A DNA stretch of 64,000 bases from Rhodothermales bacterium (GCA_022821845.1 JAJECT010000005.1:1-64000), one strand, 5' to 3'. Positions 18,713 through 29,024 are shown, numbered from the stretch's first letter. Made by a program: numbers and translations. The notes: generated from the sequence alone by a model not told the origin.

Positions 18713-20674
18713 TCAGGAACCCGGGCGTTTCTTGCCTTCGGCAATCTCCCGGAGCATCCGCTCTGCGCATACTTCGACGGATACGGTATCCTGTTCGCCG
18801 CGTCCATGGCGCCGCACCGAAACCGTGCCGTCGTTCTGTTCGCGCCCGCCCGCCACGAGCATGACGGGCGTTTTGTTCATCTCGGCGCTGCGAATCTTGT
18901 ACCCGGCTTTTTCGTTGCGGCGGTCCACTTCCACGCGGAGGCCGCGTTTGCGGAGCGCCGCGGCGACTTCCCCGGCGTATTCGTGCTGCTTGTCGGAGAT
19001 GGGAATGACGACCGCTTGCACAGGGGCCAGCCAGAGCGGAAAATTGCCCCCGCAATGTTCTATCAGCACGCCGATGAAGCGCTCCAGCGAGCCGAACGGC
19101 GCCCGATGGATCATCGCCGGACGGCGGCGCTTGTCGTCTGCCCCGATATAGGAAAGATCGAAGCGCTCCGGCAGGTTGTAGTCCAGTTGCACCGTGCCCA
19201 ATTGCCATGCGCGGCCCAGCGCGTCCTTCACCATAAAATCCAGTTTGGGGCCATAGAAGGCCGCCTCGCCCGTCTTTTCGACCGCCTCCAGCCCCGTTTC
19301 CCGGACGGCCTCGCGGATCGCTTGCTCGGCTTGCTCCCAGCGCGCCTGGTCTCCCTGGTATTTTTCCCGGTCTTCGGGGTCGTGCAGGGAAATTTGCGCC
19401 TTGAAATCGGTAAAATCCAGCGCGCCCAGCACCGTCAGCGTCAAGTCGATGACGTTTTTGAATTCGTCTTTTACCTGTTCGTCCGTGCAGAAAATATGGG
19501 CGTCGTCCTGCGTGAATCCGCGTACGCGGGTCAATCCGCCCAGCTCGCCGGACTGTTCGTACCGATAGACCGTGCCGAACTCCGCGTAGCGCACGGGGAG
19601 CTCCCGGTACGACCGCAGCTTGTTCGCGTAGATGCGGATATGATGCGGGCAATTCATGGGTTTCAGCAAAAACCCCTCTTCCTCGTCGCGGGCGTCCAGC
19701 ATGGGAGGGAACTGGCTTTCCCGGTAGTAGGGATAATGCCCGCTCGTCTTGTAGAGATCAAGCCGTCCGATGTGCGGCGTAACGACCGTTTCGTATCCCC
19801 GTTCGAGCTGCTCTTTTTTCAGAAAATCGATGAGCGTTTCGCGCAGCGTAGCGCCGCGCGGCAGCCACATCGGCAATCCGGCGCCTACCTGTTTGTCGAA
19901 GGCGAACAATTCCAGTTCCCTGCCCAGTTTGCGGTGGTCGCGTTCGGCGGCGAGGGCCAGTCGCGCCAGATGCTCGTCGAGCATGCTTTTTTTCGGGAAG
20001 CTGACGCCGTAAATGCGCGTGAGCTGAGGTCGCCGCTCGTCCCCGCGCCAGTACGCGCCCGCCACGTTGAGCAGCTTGACATGCTTGATCCGGCCCGTCG
20101 AGGGAATGTGGGGGCCGCGGCACAGATCGACGAAGTTGCCCTGCCGGTAGAAGGTGATCGCGCCGTCTTCGAGGTCTTCGAGCAGTTCCAGTTTGTATTC
20201 GTCGCCCTTGTCCTTGAAATACCGGATCGCATCCGCCCTGGAGACGTCTTGCCGTTCGTACGCCGCGTCGCGCGCGGTCAGTTCGCGCATCCGCTTTTCG
20301 ATGCGCTCCAGGTCCTCCGCGCCGATTTTGCGGTCGCCGGGGTCTACGTCGTAGTAGAACCCTTGCTCGATGGGCGGTCCGATGCCGAATTTGACGCCGG
20401 GGAACAGCTCTTCGAGCGCTTCGGCCATGAGGTGCGCCGTGGAATGCCGAAAGGTCGATTGTCCGTCCGGGTCGTTCCAGGTCAGAATCTCGATGGCGGC
20501 GTCTTCGTCGATGGGCCGGGTCAGGTCCCGGACTTCGCCGTTCACCCGTATGGCCAGCGCCTGCCGGGCGAGGCCCGCCGAAACGCCGAGGGCAAGTTCC
20601 TGCCCCGTAACGCCGGCTTCGCATGGGCGGACAGATCCGTCGGGGAACGTAATGGCGATGTGGTCGGCAGGCAT
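18713..20674 (-). CDS. thrS: Threonyl-tRNA synthetase
   Basis: 653 aa; TGS, 'HSTAHLMAEALEELFPGVKFGIGPPIEQGFYYD', 'MNCPHHIRIY', 'GLTRVRGFTQDDAHIFC'. Confidence 0.97.
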   Translation of the reverse strand: MPADHIAITFPDGSVRPCEAGVTGQELALGVSAGLARQALAIRVNGEVRDLTRPIDEDAAIEILTWNDPDGQSTFRHSTAHLMAEALEELFPGVKFGIGPPIEQGFYYDVDPGDRKIGAEDLERIEKRMRELTARDAAYERQDVSRADAIRYFKDKGDEYKLELLEDLEDGAITFYRQGNFVDLCRGPHIPSTGRIKHVKLLNVAGAYWRGDERRPQLTRIYGVSFPKKSMLDEHLARLALAAERDHRKLGRELELFAFDKQVGAGLPMWLPRGATLRETLIDFLKKEQLERGYETVVTPHIGRLDLYKTSGHYPYYRESQFPPMLDARDEEEGFLLKPMNCPHHIRIYANKLRSYRELPVRYAEFGTVYRYEQSGELGGLTRVRGFTQDDAHIFCTDEQVKDEFKNVIDLTLTVLGALDFTDFKAQISLHDPEDREKYQGDQARWEQAEQAIREAVRETGLEAVEKTGEAAFYGPKLDFMVKDALGRAWQLGTVQLDYNLPERFDLSYIGADDKRRRPAMIHRAPFGSLERFIGVLIEHCGGNFPLWLAPVQAVVIPISDKQHEYAGEVAAALRKRGLRVEVDRRNEKAGYKIRSAEMNKTPVMLVAGGREQNDGTVSVRRHGRGEQDTVSVEVCAERMLREIAEGKKRPGS

Positions 20675-20736
20675 AATTCAGGCGATGCGCCGCAAGGCGG
20701 CAAACAGCAAACTAAAAACGTCACTAAATGTGGGCG

Positions 20737-20810
20737 TGGGTCCTGACGGATTCGAACCATCGACCTCTACGATGTCAACGTAGCGCTCTAACCAACTGAG
20801 CTAAGGACCC
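20737..20810 (-). tRNA. tRNA-Val (anticodon GAC)
   Basis: Minus strand GGGTCCTTAGCTCAGTTGGTTAGAGCGCTACGTTGACATCGTAGAGGTCGATGGTTCGAATCCGTCAGGACCCA folds as a cloverleaf; anticodon loop TTGACAT. Confidence 0.93.
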
Positions 20811-20968
20811 GGGTTGTTTTTTTCTGCTATGTTTTGTTGCCCGCCGGGCGTCTGCGGAACCAGGCGGCGCGGGCGGCAAAGGGTTGCAAAGATACCGCCG
20901 CGGGGGCGTACATGTCAAGGCGTTCCTCCCGATGCATCCCGGCGCGGCGGCGCCTGTTTCGGGCCGGA

Positions 20969-21700
20969 TCAGAACGCGTAGCGCATCCGCACGAGGGGAA
21001 CGTCGGCCCCGGCGGGCGGCGCGCCGAGCGAAATGCCCAAACCGGACCGATTGTTCCGCCCCACGGCGCGCAAGGCGGAAATACCGGCGAGCAATCGGTT
21101 GGCGGCAAGGGAAGCGATGAGTATGCTGCGTCGCCGCCTGAGCGATTCGGCGTCTTCGCGGAGTTCGCGAAAGCGGGAAAAATGTTCTTCGGTATCCCAT
21201 CGCCACTGGAACGAGGGGTCGGTGGCGTACGCGATCTGCTCCACATTCAGGTCCCGGTATTGCGCGTCGGTGAACTCCTGCGAGGACCGGTACGTCGCGG
21301 CGCGCAGGTAAAAGGTTCGATCCTTGCCCGCCGGATCGACGCCGGCGTAGCGCGTCGCCATGGTTCGGTAACTTTCTACAAGATGGTTGCGCCGCCAGCT
21401 TGCGCCCACGAGTCCCGTCCACAAACCCGCGTCCGTTAGCGCGAAGGCGGCGCCCAGGCGGCCCCACTCTCCGCCCCGGGCATGGCGGTGGCCCAGGCCG
21501 GGGGCCAGGAGGCTGAGCGCGAACGCCTTGCCGGAGGACGCCTTGCGCAGGGAAGGCTCCATGATTTCCGGGGTTTGCGCCCGGGCTTCCCCGAGCGCGC
21601 CGGGGGCCGACGCCCACAGCGCCGCGCACAGGATCGCGCACAGAATCGCGCCGGGCAGCATGGCGGACGTTGCGTTTCGGGGTGCGTAGGGCTTGCGCAT
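20969..21700 (-). CDS. Hypothetical secreted/membrane protein (DUF5683-like)
   Basis: From ATG 21700 MRKPYAPRNATSAMLPGAILCAILCAALWASAPGALGEARAQ...KAFALSLLAPGLGHRHARGGEWGRLGAAFALTDAGLWTG; signal peptide and GLGH-type motif. Confidence 0.65.
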   Translation of the reverse strand: MRKPYAPRNATSAMLPGAILCAILCAALWASAPGALGEARAQTPEIMEPSLRKASSGKAFALSLLAPGLGHRHARGGEWGRLGAAFALTDAGLWTGLVGASWRRNHLVESYRTMATRYAGVDPAGKDRTFYLRAATYRSSQEFTDAQYRDLNVEQIAYATDPSFQWRWDTEEHFSRFRELREDAESLRRRRSILIASLAANRLLAGISALRAVGRNNRSGLGISLGAPPAGADVPLVRMRYAF

Positions 21701-21729
21701 GGGTATTTTATGAATTCGTTTGCGCCGGA

Positions 21730-22197
21730 TCAGGGTTTTCCGGCCTGTCCGGCGGTTTTCGGGGCGTTTCGGTCGGGCGCCCCGCGCCGAAATTTCGTCA
21801 GGCGCACCTGGTTCGTGTCGTCCCGGGTTTCGTATTCCACTTCGTCCATCAAACTGCGCATGATCTGTACGCCGAGCCCGCCTCTTCGCCTGCTTTCCGC
21901 GATTTGAAAAATATCCGGCTCCGACCATAATTCCGGTTGGAAAGGCCGCCCCTGGTCTTCGATGCACACGGTGAACCGTTCGGGGTCGATCGCGACGCGG
22001 ATCGAAATGTCCCGTCCGTCCTCGTTATAGGCATGTTTGATCACGTTGGCGCAGGCTTCGTCCACGGCCATCGTTACATGCGCGATCGCTTCCTCGTCGA
22101 GGTCTGCCTCGCGAGCGTATTTTTCCACGAACCGCCGCACCTTGCCCAGGTGCTGCGTTACGCCAGGAATGCGGAGGCTATGTGCGGATTCGGACAT
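21730..22197 (-). CDS. Anti-sigma factor / serine-protein kinase, RsbW-like HATPase
   Basis: 'VTMAVDEACANVIKHAYNEDGRDISIRV', 'FTVCIEDQGRPFQP', 'RRGGLGVQIMRSLMDEVEY'. Confidence 0.9.
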   Translation of the reverse strand: MSESAHSLRIPGVTQHLGKVRRFVEKYAREADLDEEAIAHVTMAVDEACANVIKHAYNEDGRDISIRVAIDPERFTVCIEDQGRPFQPELWSEPDIFQIAESRRRGGLGVQIMRSLMDEVEYETRDDTNQVRLTKFRRGAPDRNAPKTAGQAGKP

Positions 22198-22231
22198 GGG
22201 GGAAGGGTGCGTTCCGCTGCCGGGGCGCAGG

Positions 22232-22600
22232 TCAGGCAGTGTTTTCGTCGGGGTTTGCATCGAATTTCCGGATGGCTTCCTGTTCGTCCTCGACAATATC
22301 GAACAGCAGCGGAAAGCCCAGCAGGTCGAATATGTTGAAGACGCTTGCCTGGAGCCCCGCAATTTTGATGTCTCCTCCAGCCTCGCGCATTTCCTCGATA
22401 TACGCCATGAATACGCCCAGGCCGGCGCTGGAGATATACTTCAGGTGTCGACCGTTCGCGACGATGCGGTACATTTCGTCCTGTCGGCACTTTTGCAGCG
22501 CCGCTTCCAGTTCGGATGCGGTATGCGCGTCCAGTTCGCCGTTCAGATCAAGAATGCGAATATGTGTTTCCGTTCGGAATCCAACCGAAAAATTGCTCAT
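22232..22600 (-). CDS. STAS-domain anti-sigma factor antagonist (RsbV-like)
   Basis: MSNFSVGFRTETHIRILDLNGELDAHTASELEAALQK...YISSAGLGVFMAYIEEMREAGGDIKI; conserved ISSAGLG. Only the C-terminal part of the 817-aa ORF 22232..24685 is real. Confidence 0.9.
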   Translation of the reverse strand: MSNFSVGFRTETHIRILDLNGELDAHTASELEAALQKCRQDEMYRIVANGRHLKYISSAGLGVFMAYIEEMREAGGDIKIAGLQASVFNIFDLLGFPLLFDIVEDEQEAIRKFDANPDENTA

Positions 22601-24834
22601 GTCGTCGCTGGTTTCGTATGATTTGGCATGCCGTTCCATTGCATGACCACGAGTGTCATGTCGTCGTCGTATTCTGTACGACCAATGTACTCGTGAAGGT
22701 TCGCAAGGAGCGCTTCGTAGATGGCGGATGCGTCTTGTTTTCGGTGCGTTTTGAGGGCTTCCACGAGGCGCTTGTGTCCGTACAGGGCGCCCTCGCTGTT
22801 CCTGCTTTCGACGATGCCGTCCGTATAGACCGCAACCGTGTCCCCGGGCCGAAGCGAAATACGCTCTTCTTCCAGATGTTTCCGGAAACGCGTGCTTCGG
22901 TCCATTCCGAGGGCGACGCCGCGCGGACGCACGTCGCGCTCCGCGCCCTCTCTGGAAATATGAATGGCCGGGCAATGTCCGGCGCGGGCCAGAATCAACG
23001 TTCCCGCGCGGGCGTCGATGACCCCGTAGATTGCGGATACGAACATGCCGCGTTCGAGCGCGGAAGAAATCGCCACGTTGGCCTGCGCGAGAAAATCCGC
23101 CGGGCCGGGGGCTATGCGGGCGGTGGCGCGGAAAATGCCCTGCAACTCCGCCATGTAGAACGCTGCGGAGATGCCCTTGCCGGATACGTCCGCTACGATG
23201 AAAGCCAGCCGGTCTTCGTCCAGTTTCAGGAAGTCGTAATAATCTCCGCCCACTTCGTAGGCGGGAATGCTGGAAGCGGCGAGGGCCAGCCCCTCTATTT
23301 CCGGCAGGTCGCGCGGCAAGAGCCTGTTTTGCATGTCGCGGGCGATGTCCAGCTCGCGGGACAGGCGCTCCCGTTCGAGTTTCTCCTCGAAAAGACGCGC
23401 ATTGTCCAGCGCAATGGCGGCCTGGGCGGCGTAGACGCCGATCGCTTCGATATCGTCCTCGTCGAATCCCTGGGCGATGTCCTTGGTCACGAAAAGCCCG
23501 CCCAGCAACGTGTCTCGCGTGACGAGGGGCGTCATCAGCATGGAGCCGATCCGGCTGCCCGGATTGCCCCGGATGCGGTGGTCCGCGGGGGCTTCGTTCA
23601 GGATAACCGGCTCGCGCCGGGTCGCAAGTTCTTCGTACAGCGCCGCCACGTCCGTCATGGCTTCGACGTCCTCGGCGGTGGTGTTCCACGGCGCGGCGAC
23701 CTGCGGGCGCAGCGAGCCGCTGCGTTCGTCTTCGATGGCCAGCCAGGCCATTTGCGCGCCGCCCGTCTCCACGGGCGTTTTTGTAATGGCGAGGTGCAGT
23801 TTGTCGGGGTCGAACGCCTGATTGACGAGATTCGTCAGGGAGTACATGGCGGTGACCTCTCCGGCCTTGCGCCGGAAATCTCCGGTGGTGGGCAGGTGGA
23901 AAATGAGAAAGAGGAACGACGTTACGCAATACAAGAGGCCAAAAGCCAATGCGACCAGCGTGAATTGGTCCAGGGGGTAGCTGGCGTGGCGTATGTACAT
24001 GAAATGGGCGGGCAAAAACCCTTCCGCAGGCAGGGCGCCCGCCAGCAACAGCATGAGCAGCACGGAGAGGCCTACGCCCGCCGCCTTGGCCCGGAACGAC
24101 AGAAAAACGATCCACGACACCCGGAACGAATTCAGGATCATAAGAATGACGACCGGAATAACAGCCGCGAATTGCACTGCGTTGGGGTCTTCGGCGGGGT
24201 CTTTCAGAATGGCGAGCAGCGAAAAGACGCCCATGGACGCGAGCATGAGATACCAGGTTCGCTGGCTTTGCTTCGTGCGCTTGAACAGCACCAGGTCCTG
24301 AAAGCGCAGCAACAGGTAGAAAGCCACGAGCGCCCGCGCAAAACTGATCGCGTGCATCTTGACTACGGTGGCGAACGTAAGCGGAACGCCGGTTTCGTAT
24401 TCGAACCCCAGCAAGGCCTGATTGACGGGCACGTCCTCCGGGGCGCCGCCGGTAATGCCCACCAGCATCCGGATGACGGCGATTGCCAGCGCGCCCAGCA
24501 CCAGCGTAGTCCAGAACGCCTTGAGCGGGCCGACCGGGCGTTGCTTCAGGAAATACGCCATCAGAAACCAGAACAGCGCAAATCCCGTAACGACCACCAT
24601 CTGGTATGCGAAATCCACCGCGGGGTGCCAGGGCGCGCCAGACAGCCATTCGAATACGTTGTACGCCGCGGCGAGGGCGAAACACACCAGCGCGGCGGCG
24701 ACGAAAGCGAGGCGATGCTTTCGGTTGCGCAACGCTACGTCGATATATCCTTGTCCGCTTCGGAGAATCCTATTTGCGAAATGACTGGACACAGGCAAAT
24801 TGCCGGGTGAGAGGGCGTCTTTGATACGGAGCAT
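22597..24834 (-). CDS. Membrane-anchored GAF-SpoIIE (PP2C-type) serine phosphatase, RsbU-like
   Basis: 745 aa; multiple N-terminal TM segments, GAF-like region, 'DMQNRLLPRDLPEIEGLALAASSIPAYEVGGDYYDFLKL', 'FIVADVSGKGISAAFYMAELQG'. Stop overlaps the STAS start. Confidence 0.92.
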   Translation of the reverse strand: MLRIKDALSPGNLPVSSHFANRILRSGQGYIDVALRNRKHRLAFVAAALVCFALAAAYNVFEWLSGAPWHPAVDFAYQMVVVTGFALFWFLMAYFLKQRPVGPLKAFWTTLVLGALAIAVIRMLVGITGGAPEDVPVNQALLGFEYETGVPLTFATVVKMHAISFARALVAFYLLLRFQDLVLFKRTKQSQRTWYLMLASMGVFSLLAILKDPAEDPNAVQFAAVIPVVILMILNSFRVSWIVFLSFRAKAAGVGLSVLLMLLLAGALPAEGFLPAHFMYIRHASYPLDQFTLVALAFGLLYCVTSFLFLIFHLPTTGDFRRKAGEVTAMYSLTNLVNQAFDPDKLHLAITKTPVETGGAQMAWLAIEDERSGSLRPQVAAPWNTTAEDVEAMTDVAALYEELATRREPVILNEAPADHRIRGNPGSRIGSMLMTPLVTRDTLLGGLFVTKDIAQGFDEDDIEAIGVYAAQAAIALDNARLFEEKLERERLSRELDIARDMQNRLLPRDLPEIEGLALAASSIPAYEVGGDYYDFLKLDEDRLAFIVADVSGKGISAAFYMAELQGIFRATARIAPGPADFLAQANVAISSALERGMFVSAIYGVIDARAGTLILARAGHCPAIHISREGAERDVRPRGVALGMDRSTRFRKHLEEERISLRPGDTVAVYTDGIVESRNSEGALYGHKRLVEALKTHRKQDASAIYEALLANLHEYIGRTEYDDDMTLVVMQWNGMPNHTKPATT

Positions 24835-25000
24835 GCGCCGTACGGTTCTTTCTTCGCCGGTTTGTTCGTCGGATCGGGTAACTTTCTTGCGGCTTGGTAC
24901 GTAAACGAAAGGTTACGCCCGTTGCGTATATTTCCGCCCGGAATTTCCTTTTCTTACGGTACAGATTCCGCATTTCCTTGTTCGCAGGCGCCCGGCCCGC

Positions 25001-26863
25001 ATGAAACGATCGGCGATTATACGGTTCCAGTTGTTGCTGCTTGTCGCGGCGACGCTGCTTGTGGTGTGGCGCGGCAGGAAACCGTCTCCGCCGCCCGAAG
25101 GCATGATTGTTTATTCGGACATTTCCGCCGGTCGGTTGTTGCAGGAAACGTTTCGCGTAGCGCAGCCGGCGCGCGTCGCGCTGGAGGCGGTCGGGTCGTT
25201 CGAGGCGGACGAAGATTCGGAAAGCCGGTCCCTCGCCGCCTATGGCTGGATCCTGCGGCGGGAAGATCGCGCCGTGGTTTGGGACATGCATTCGTCGCCG
25301 CTGCGGAGGCAGGGCAATACGCTGGCCCTCGCTACGGATACGGTGGCGTTGTCGGCGGGCGTCTACGACGCATACTTTACTTCGTACGGGAACCGGGACG
25401 ATTCCCCGCTGGGTTTGTCGTTCCTGGACGGTTTGCTGGATTTCTCTTCGGACGACCGGCACGAGTGGCGCGGCGATGCGGACCAGTGGCGCTTCGTGGC
25501 GCGTCCGCTGGGGGATTCGGCTGCCGAGCGCGTCTATCTCGACGCGGAGGCGCCCGCCTTTCCTCCGGGCGAGGAAACGCTGCTCTGGACGTCGGCGCCC
25601 ATGGAGGGGCGCGAAACCGCCGAATATATGTTCCGGGCGATGCGGCCTGCCCAGGTACGCGTGTACGCCGTGGGAGAAATAGACGGGAAGCGGATGGATT
25701 ATGGCTGGATCGAAGAGGCGTTCACCGGCGAGCGGGCGTGGGACATGCGGCGCGGGAATACGGAGCCGGCCGGAGGGTGGGACGTCAATCGCTTGTTCGA
25801 AGGGACCGTTTCGCTGGCGCCGGGCCTCTATCGCACGGTGTTTCGGACCGATCCTCGGCAGAATTACGAGGACTGGGTGCGCAATCCCCCGTTCGATCCG
25901 GCGGCGTGGGGCGTTTCGTTGTTCGCCGCCGCGCCGGAGGCGGTGGAGCCGTTCGATTTGTGGCAAGACCGGGAGCCGTTTATTCGGATTCATCGCGTTG
26001 GGGACGACGAGCGCCATGTTTCGCGGTTTCGCGTCCGTTCGCCCACCCGGATCGCCGTGGACGCGCTTGGAGAAATGGGGGACGACGACCGGTACGATTA
26101 CGCGACCATCGCCGCCGGGCCTTCCGAGCGGGTCCTGTGGGACATGACGACGGAGCATGCCTTGCCTGCGGCGGGGTACGACAATTGGCGCGCGCTGGCT
26201 TTTCTGGATTTGTCGCCCGGGGCGTATACGGTTACCTACCAGAGCGACGGTTCGCATTCGTACGACGGGTGGTTGCACGGGGAACCCGAGCATCCGGAGC
26301 GATGGGGGGTGGCGTTGTTCCAGGTGGACGATGATTCCGCCGCGATCGAAGTGCTGGAGGCGGACCGGCAAGCGCCTGTCGCCGCGCCGGTTTCGGAAGG
26401 GGATTCGGCGGTTTCCGCGGTGGCGACCGCGCCTGTCGCGCCCGCCGCGCCGGAGGATCGCCCGCCGCCGCAGCCGCCTGCTCCAGCCGGCGCGTTGGTC
26501 GATCTGACCGGGCTTGGCAACCGGGAGCACCGTTCGGCTTCGTTTACGTTCGACGGGGAAGGATTTCTGCGGATTCAGGCCGTGGGGGAGGCGTCGCTCA
26601 GCGGACAGTACGATTACGGCTGGATACAGCATGCGGCAACCGGAGAAACCGTTTGGGAAATGACCTGGCAGAATACGATTCCTGCCGGCGGCGACGCCCG
26701 CAACAGGATGTTTCGCGGTACGCTTTCGTTGCCGGGCGGGGCGTATATCGCGCATTTTCAGACGGATTTTTCCCATGCCTACGGCGATTTCGGCGACATT
26801 CCGCCCGACGAGCCGGAAGCCTGGGGGATTCGGGTGTTTGTTTCGGCGGGCGTGGATGAATAG
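25001..26863 (+). CDS. Secreted protein with four internal ~110-130 aa repeats
   Basis: 620 aa; N-terminal hydrophobic segment; recurrent 'AVGE...YDYGWI...ERxWDM...AGxYxxxFxTD...W' blocks. Confidence 0.8.
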   Translation: MKRSAIIRFQLLLLVAATLLVVWRGRKPSPPPEGMIVYSDISAGRLLQETFRVAQPARVALEAVGSFEADEDSESRSLAAYGWILRREDRAVVWDMHSSPLRRQGNTLALATDTVALSAGVYDAYFTSYGNRDDSPLGLSFLDGLLDFSSDDRHEWRGDADQWRFVARPLGDSAAERVYLDAEAPAFPPGEETLLWTSAPMEGRETAEYMFRAMRPAQVRVYAVGEIDGKRMDYGWIEEAFTGERAWDMRRGNTEPAGGWDVNRLFEGTVSLAPGLYRTVFRTDPRQNYEDWVRNPPFDPAAWGVSLFAAAPEAVEPFDLWQDREPFIRIHRVGDDERHVSRFRVRSPTRIAVDALGEMGDDDRYDYATIAAGPSERVLWDMTTEHALPAAGYDNWRALAFLDLSPGAYTVTYQSDGSHSYDGWLHGEPEHPERWGVALFQVDDDSAAIEVLEADRQAPVAAPVSEGDSAVSAVATAPVAPAAPEDRPPPQPPAPAGALVDLTGLGNREHRSASFTFDGEGFLRIQAVGEASLSGQYDYGWIQHAATGETVWEMTWQNTIPAGGDARNRMFRGTLSLPGGAYIAHFQTDFSHAYGDFGDIPPDEPEAWGIRVFVSAGVDE

Positions 26864-29024
26864 GGACTTGGCAGCGAATATGCATTACGGCGAAATCGTG
26901 CGTTTTATCTGGAGCGTCGCGGACCTGATCCGGGATAGCTTCAAGCGCGGCAAATATCAGGACGTCATTCTGCCGTTGACGGTGCTGCGGCGACTGGATT
27001 GCGTACTGGCCCGTACGAAGGACGACGTATTGCAGCGGGAACTCGAATTGCTGGGAACCGGCCTGGAAGATATGGACGCGCAGCTGCGGCGCGCTTCGGG
27101 ATTCGCCTTTTACAATACGTCGCGCTACGATTTTCAGAAACTGCTTGCCGACGCGCCCCACCTTGCCGCCAATCTCAGGAATTACATTGCCGGTTTCAGC
27201 GAAAACATGCGCGAGGTGCTGGACAAGTTCGATTTCGACAACACGATCAGCAAACTGGACGAGGCGGGCTTGCTGTTTCAGGTGGTGGAGAAATTCAAGG
27301 AAGCAGATTTGCACCCGGACCGGATCGACAACCCCACGATGGGGATGATTTTCGAGGAGTTGATTCGCAAGTTCAACGAGGCGCTGGACGAGAATCCGGG
27401 CGAACACTTTACGCCGCGCGACGTGGTGCATTTGATGGTGGACCTTATGCTTGCGGGGGACGAGGCGCGCATCGCGGGGCGCGGCGTCGTGCGCAGCGTC
27501 TACGATCCGTGTTGCGGCTCCGGCGGCATGTTGATGATCGCCCGGAAGCATATTACGGAGGGACGCTGGCGAAACGGCGCCCAGGTCCGCCCGGAAATCA
27601 ACGCGCAGGCGGACATTCATCTTTTCGGACAGGAGGTGAACCCGGAGACCTGGGCGATCTCGAAATCCGATATGTACATCCAGGACCCGAAAGGGCGGGA
27701 CGCGGACCGCATTGCTTTTGGCAGTACGCTTTCCCGCGACCGGCACGCCGGGCAATTTTTCGATTACCTGATCGCCAATCCGCCGTACGGGAAGGACTGG
27801 AAACGCGACAAGGACGCGGTTACCGCCGAGCACGAACGCGGCGCGGCGGGCCGGTTCGGACCGGGGCTTCCGCGCATCAGCGACGGGCAAACCCTGTTCC
27901 TGCTGCACATGCTGGCGCGGGCCAAGCCGCCCCAGGAGAAGGGCGCCCGCATTGCCATTATTATGAACGGCTCGCCGCTTTTTACCGGCGATGCGGGTAG
28001 CGGAGAGAGCGAGATTCGCCGGTATGTGCTGGAGAATGACTTGCTTGAAGCGTTGATTGCCTTGCCGGAGCAACTTTTCTACAACACCGGCATCGCTACG
28101 TATGTGTGGCTGTTGACCAACCGCAAGGCGCCTGCTCGCCGGGGCAAGGTGCAGCTTGTGGACGCTTCTGCGCTATGGTCTCCGATGCGGCGGAGCCTGG
28201 GCAACAAGCGGCGGGAAATATCGGCGGAGCAAGCGGAGGATGTGTTGAAGATACTCGCGGACTTCAGGGACGGCGATACGTGCGAAACAGGCGGGGAGGA
28301 GGCGGTTGTCGGGCGCATCTTTCCGACCACGCAGTTCGGCTATCGCAAAATCACGGTGGAACGTCCGCTGCGACTGAATTTTCAGGCCAGCGAAGCCCGC
28401 GTCGCGCGACTCAAGGAGCAGAAAGCCTTTCAGAATCTGGCGAAATCAAGGAAGCGGGGCGCGGCGAAGACGAAGGAGGAGGCCGAAGGGCGCGCCCTGC
28501 AGGCGGCTGTGCTGGGTATGCTGCGGACGCTGCCCGATACGTTGTACAAGGACCGCAAGGCGTTTCTTGGGGCGCTCGACGCGGCGGCGAGGGAGGCGGA
28601 CTGGAAACTTTCTGTTCCGCTCAAGAAGGCGATCCTCAAGGCGCTTTCCGAACGGGACGAAACCGCTGCGCTGTGTTGCGACAAGGCGGGCAGGCCAGAG
28701 GCGGACCCGTCGCTGCGCGATACCGAGCGGGTGCCGCTCGTCGAAGGGGAGGATCCCGCGGACGGCGACGGGGTTCCGGCCAGCGTCCGCGCGTTTTTCG
28801 AGCGCGAAGTGCGGCCTCATGTGCCCGATGCCTGGATCGACTTGTCGAAACGCGACGCCCGGGACGGCAAGGTGGGGGCGGTCGGCTACGAGATCAACTT
28901 CAATCGGTACTTCTACCGGTACAAGCCGCCGCGTCCGCTTGGAGAAATCGAGGCGGATATCCGGGGGATCGAACAGGAAATCCTGGACATGCTACAAGGC
29001 ATGGGGACGGCTGGGACGGAGTGA
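26856..29024 (+). CDS. hsdM: Type I restriction-modification system, N6-adenine methyltransferase subunit
   Basis: 'NPGEHFTPRDVVHLMVDLML', 'YDPCCGSGGMLMIA', 'LIANPPYGKDWK' (NPPY). Confidence 0.95.
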   Translation: MNRDLAANMHYGEIVRFIWSVADLIRDSFKRGKYQDVILPLTVLRRLDCVLARTKDDVLQRELELLGTGLEDMDAQLRRASGFAFYNTSRYDFQKLLADAPHLAANLRNYIAGFSENMREVLDKFDFDNTISKLDEAGLLFQVVEKFKEADLHPDRIDNPTMGMIFEELIRKFNEALDENPGEHFTPRDVVHLMVDLMLAGDEARIAGRGVVRSVYDPCCGSGGMLMIARKHITEGRWRNGAQVRPEINAQADIHLFGQEVNPETWAISKSDMYIQDPKGRDADRIAFGSTLSRDRHAGQFFDYLIANPPYGKDWKRDKDAVTAEHERGAAGRFGPGLPRISDGQTLFLLHMLARAKPPQEKGARIAIIMNGSPLFTGDAGSGESEIRRYVLENDLLEALIALPEQLFYNTGIATYVWLLTNRKAPARRGKVQLVDASALWSPMRRSLGNKRREISAEQAEDVLKILADFRDGDTCETGGEEAVVGRIFPTTQFGYRKITVERPLRLNFQASEARVARLKEQKAFQNLAKSRKRGAAKTKEEAEGRALQAAVLGMLRTLPDTLYKDRKAFLGALDAAAREADWKLSVPLKKAILKALSERDETAALCCDKAGRPEADPSLRDTERVPLVEGEDPADGDGVPASVRAFFEREVRPHVPDAWIDLSKRDARDGKVGAVGYEINFNRYFYRYKPPRPLGEIEADIRGIEQEILDMLQGMGTAGTE

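Noticed and set aside
18578-20746. 722-aa plus-strand ORF
   Set aside because: Antisense to thrS; no homology signal.
22232-24685. 817-aa minus-strand ORF as a single protein
   Set aside because: Most of it is an alternative frame over the SpoIIE phosphatase; only the C-terminal STAS part from ATG 22600 is credible.
24862-26334. 490-aa plus-strand ORF
   Set aside because: Out-of-frame overlap with the repeat protein starting at 25001; Gly/Arg-rich with no domains.
24770-26776. 668-aa minus-strand ORF
   Set aside because: Antisense to the four-repeat protein; Arg/Pro-rich shadow.
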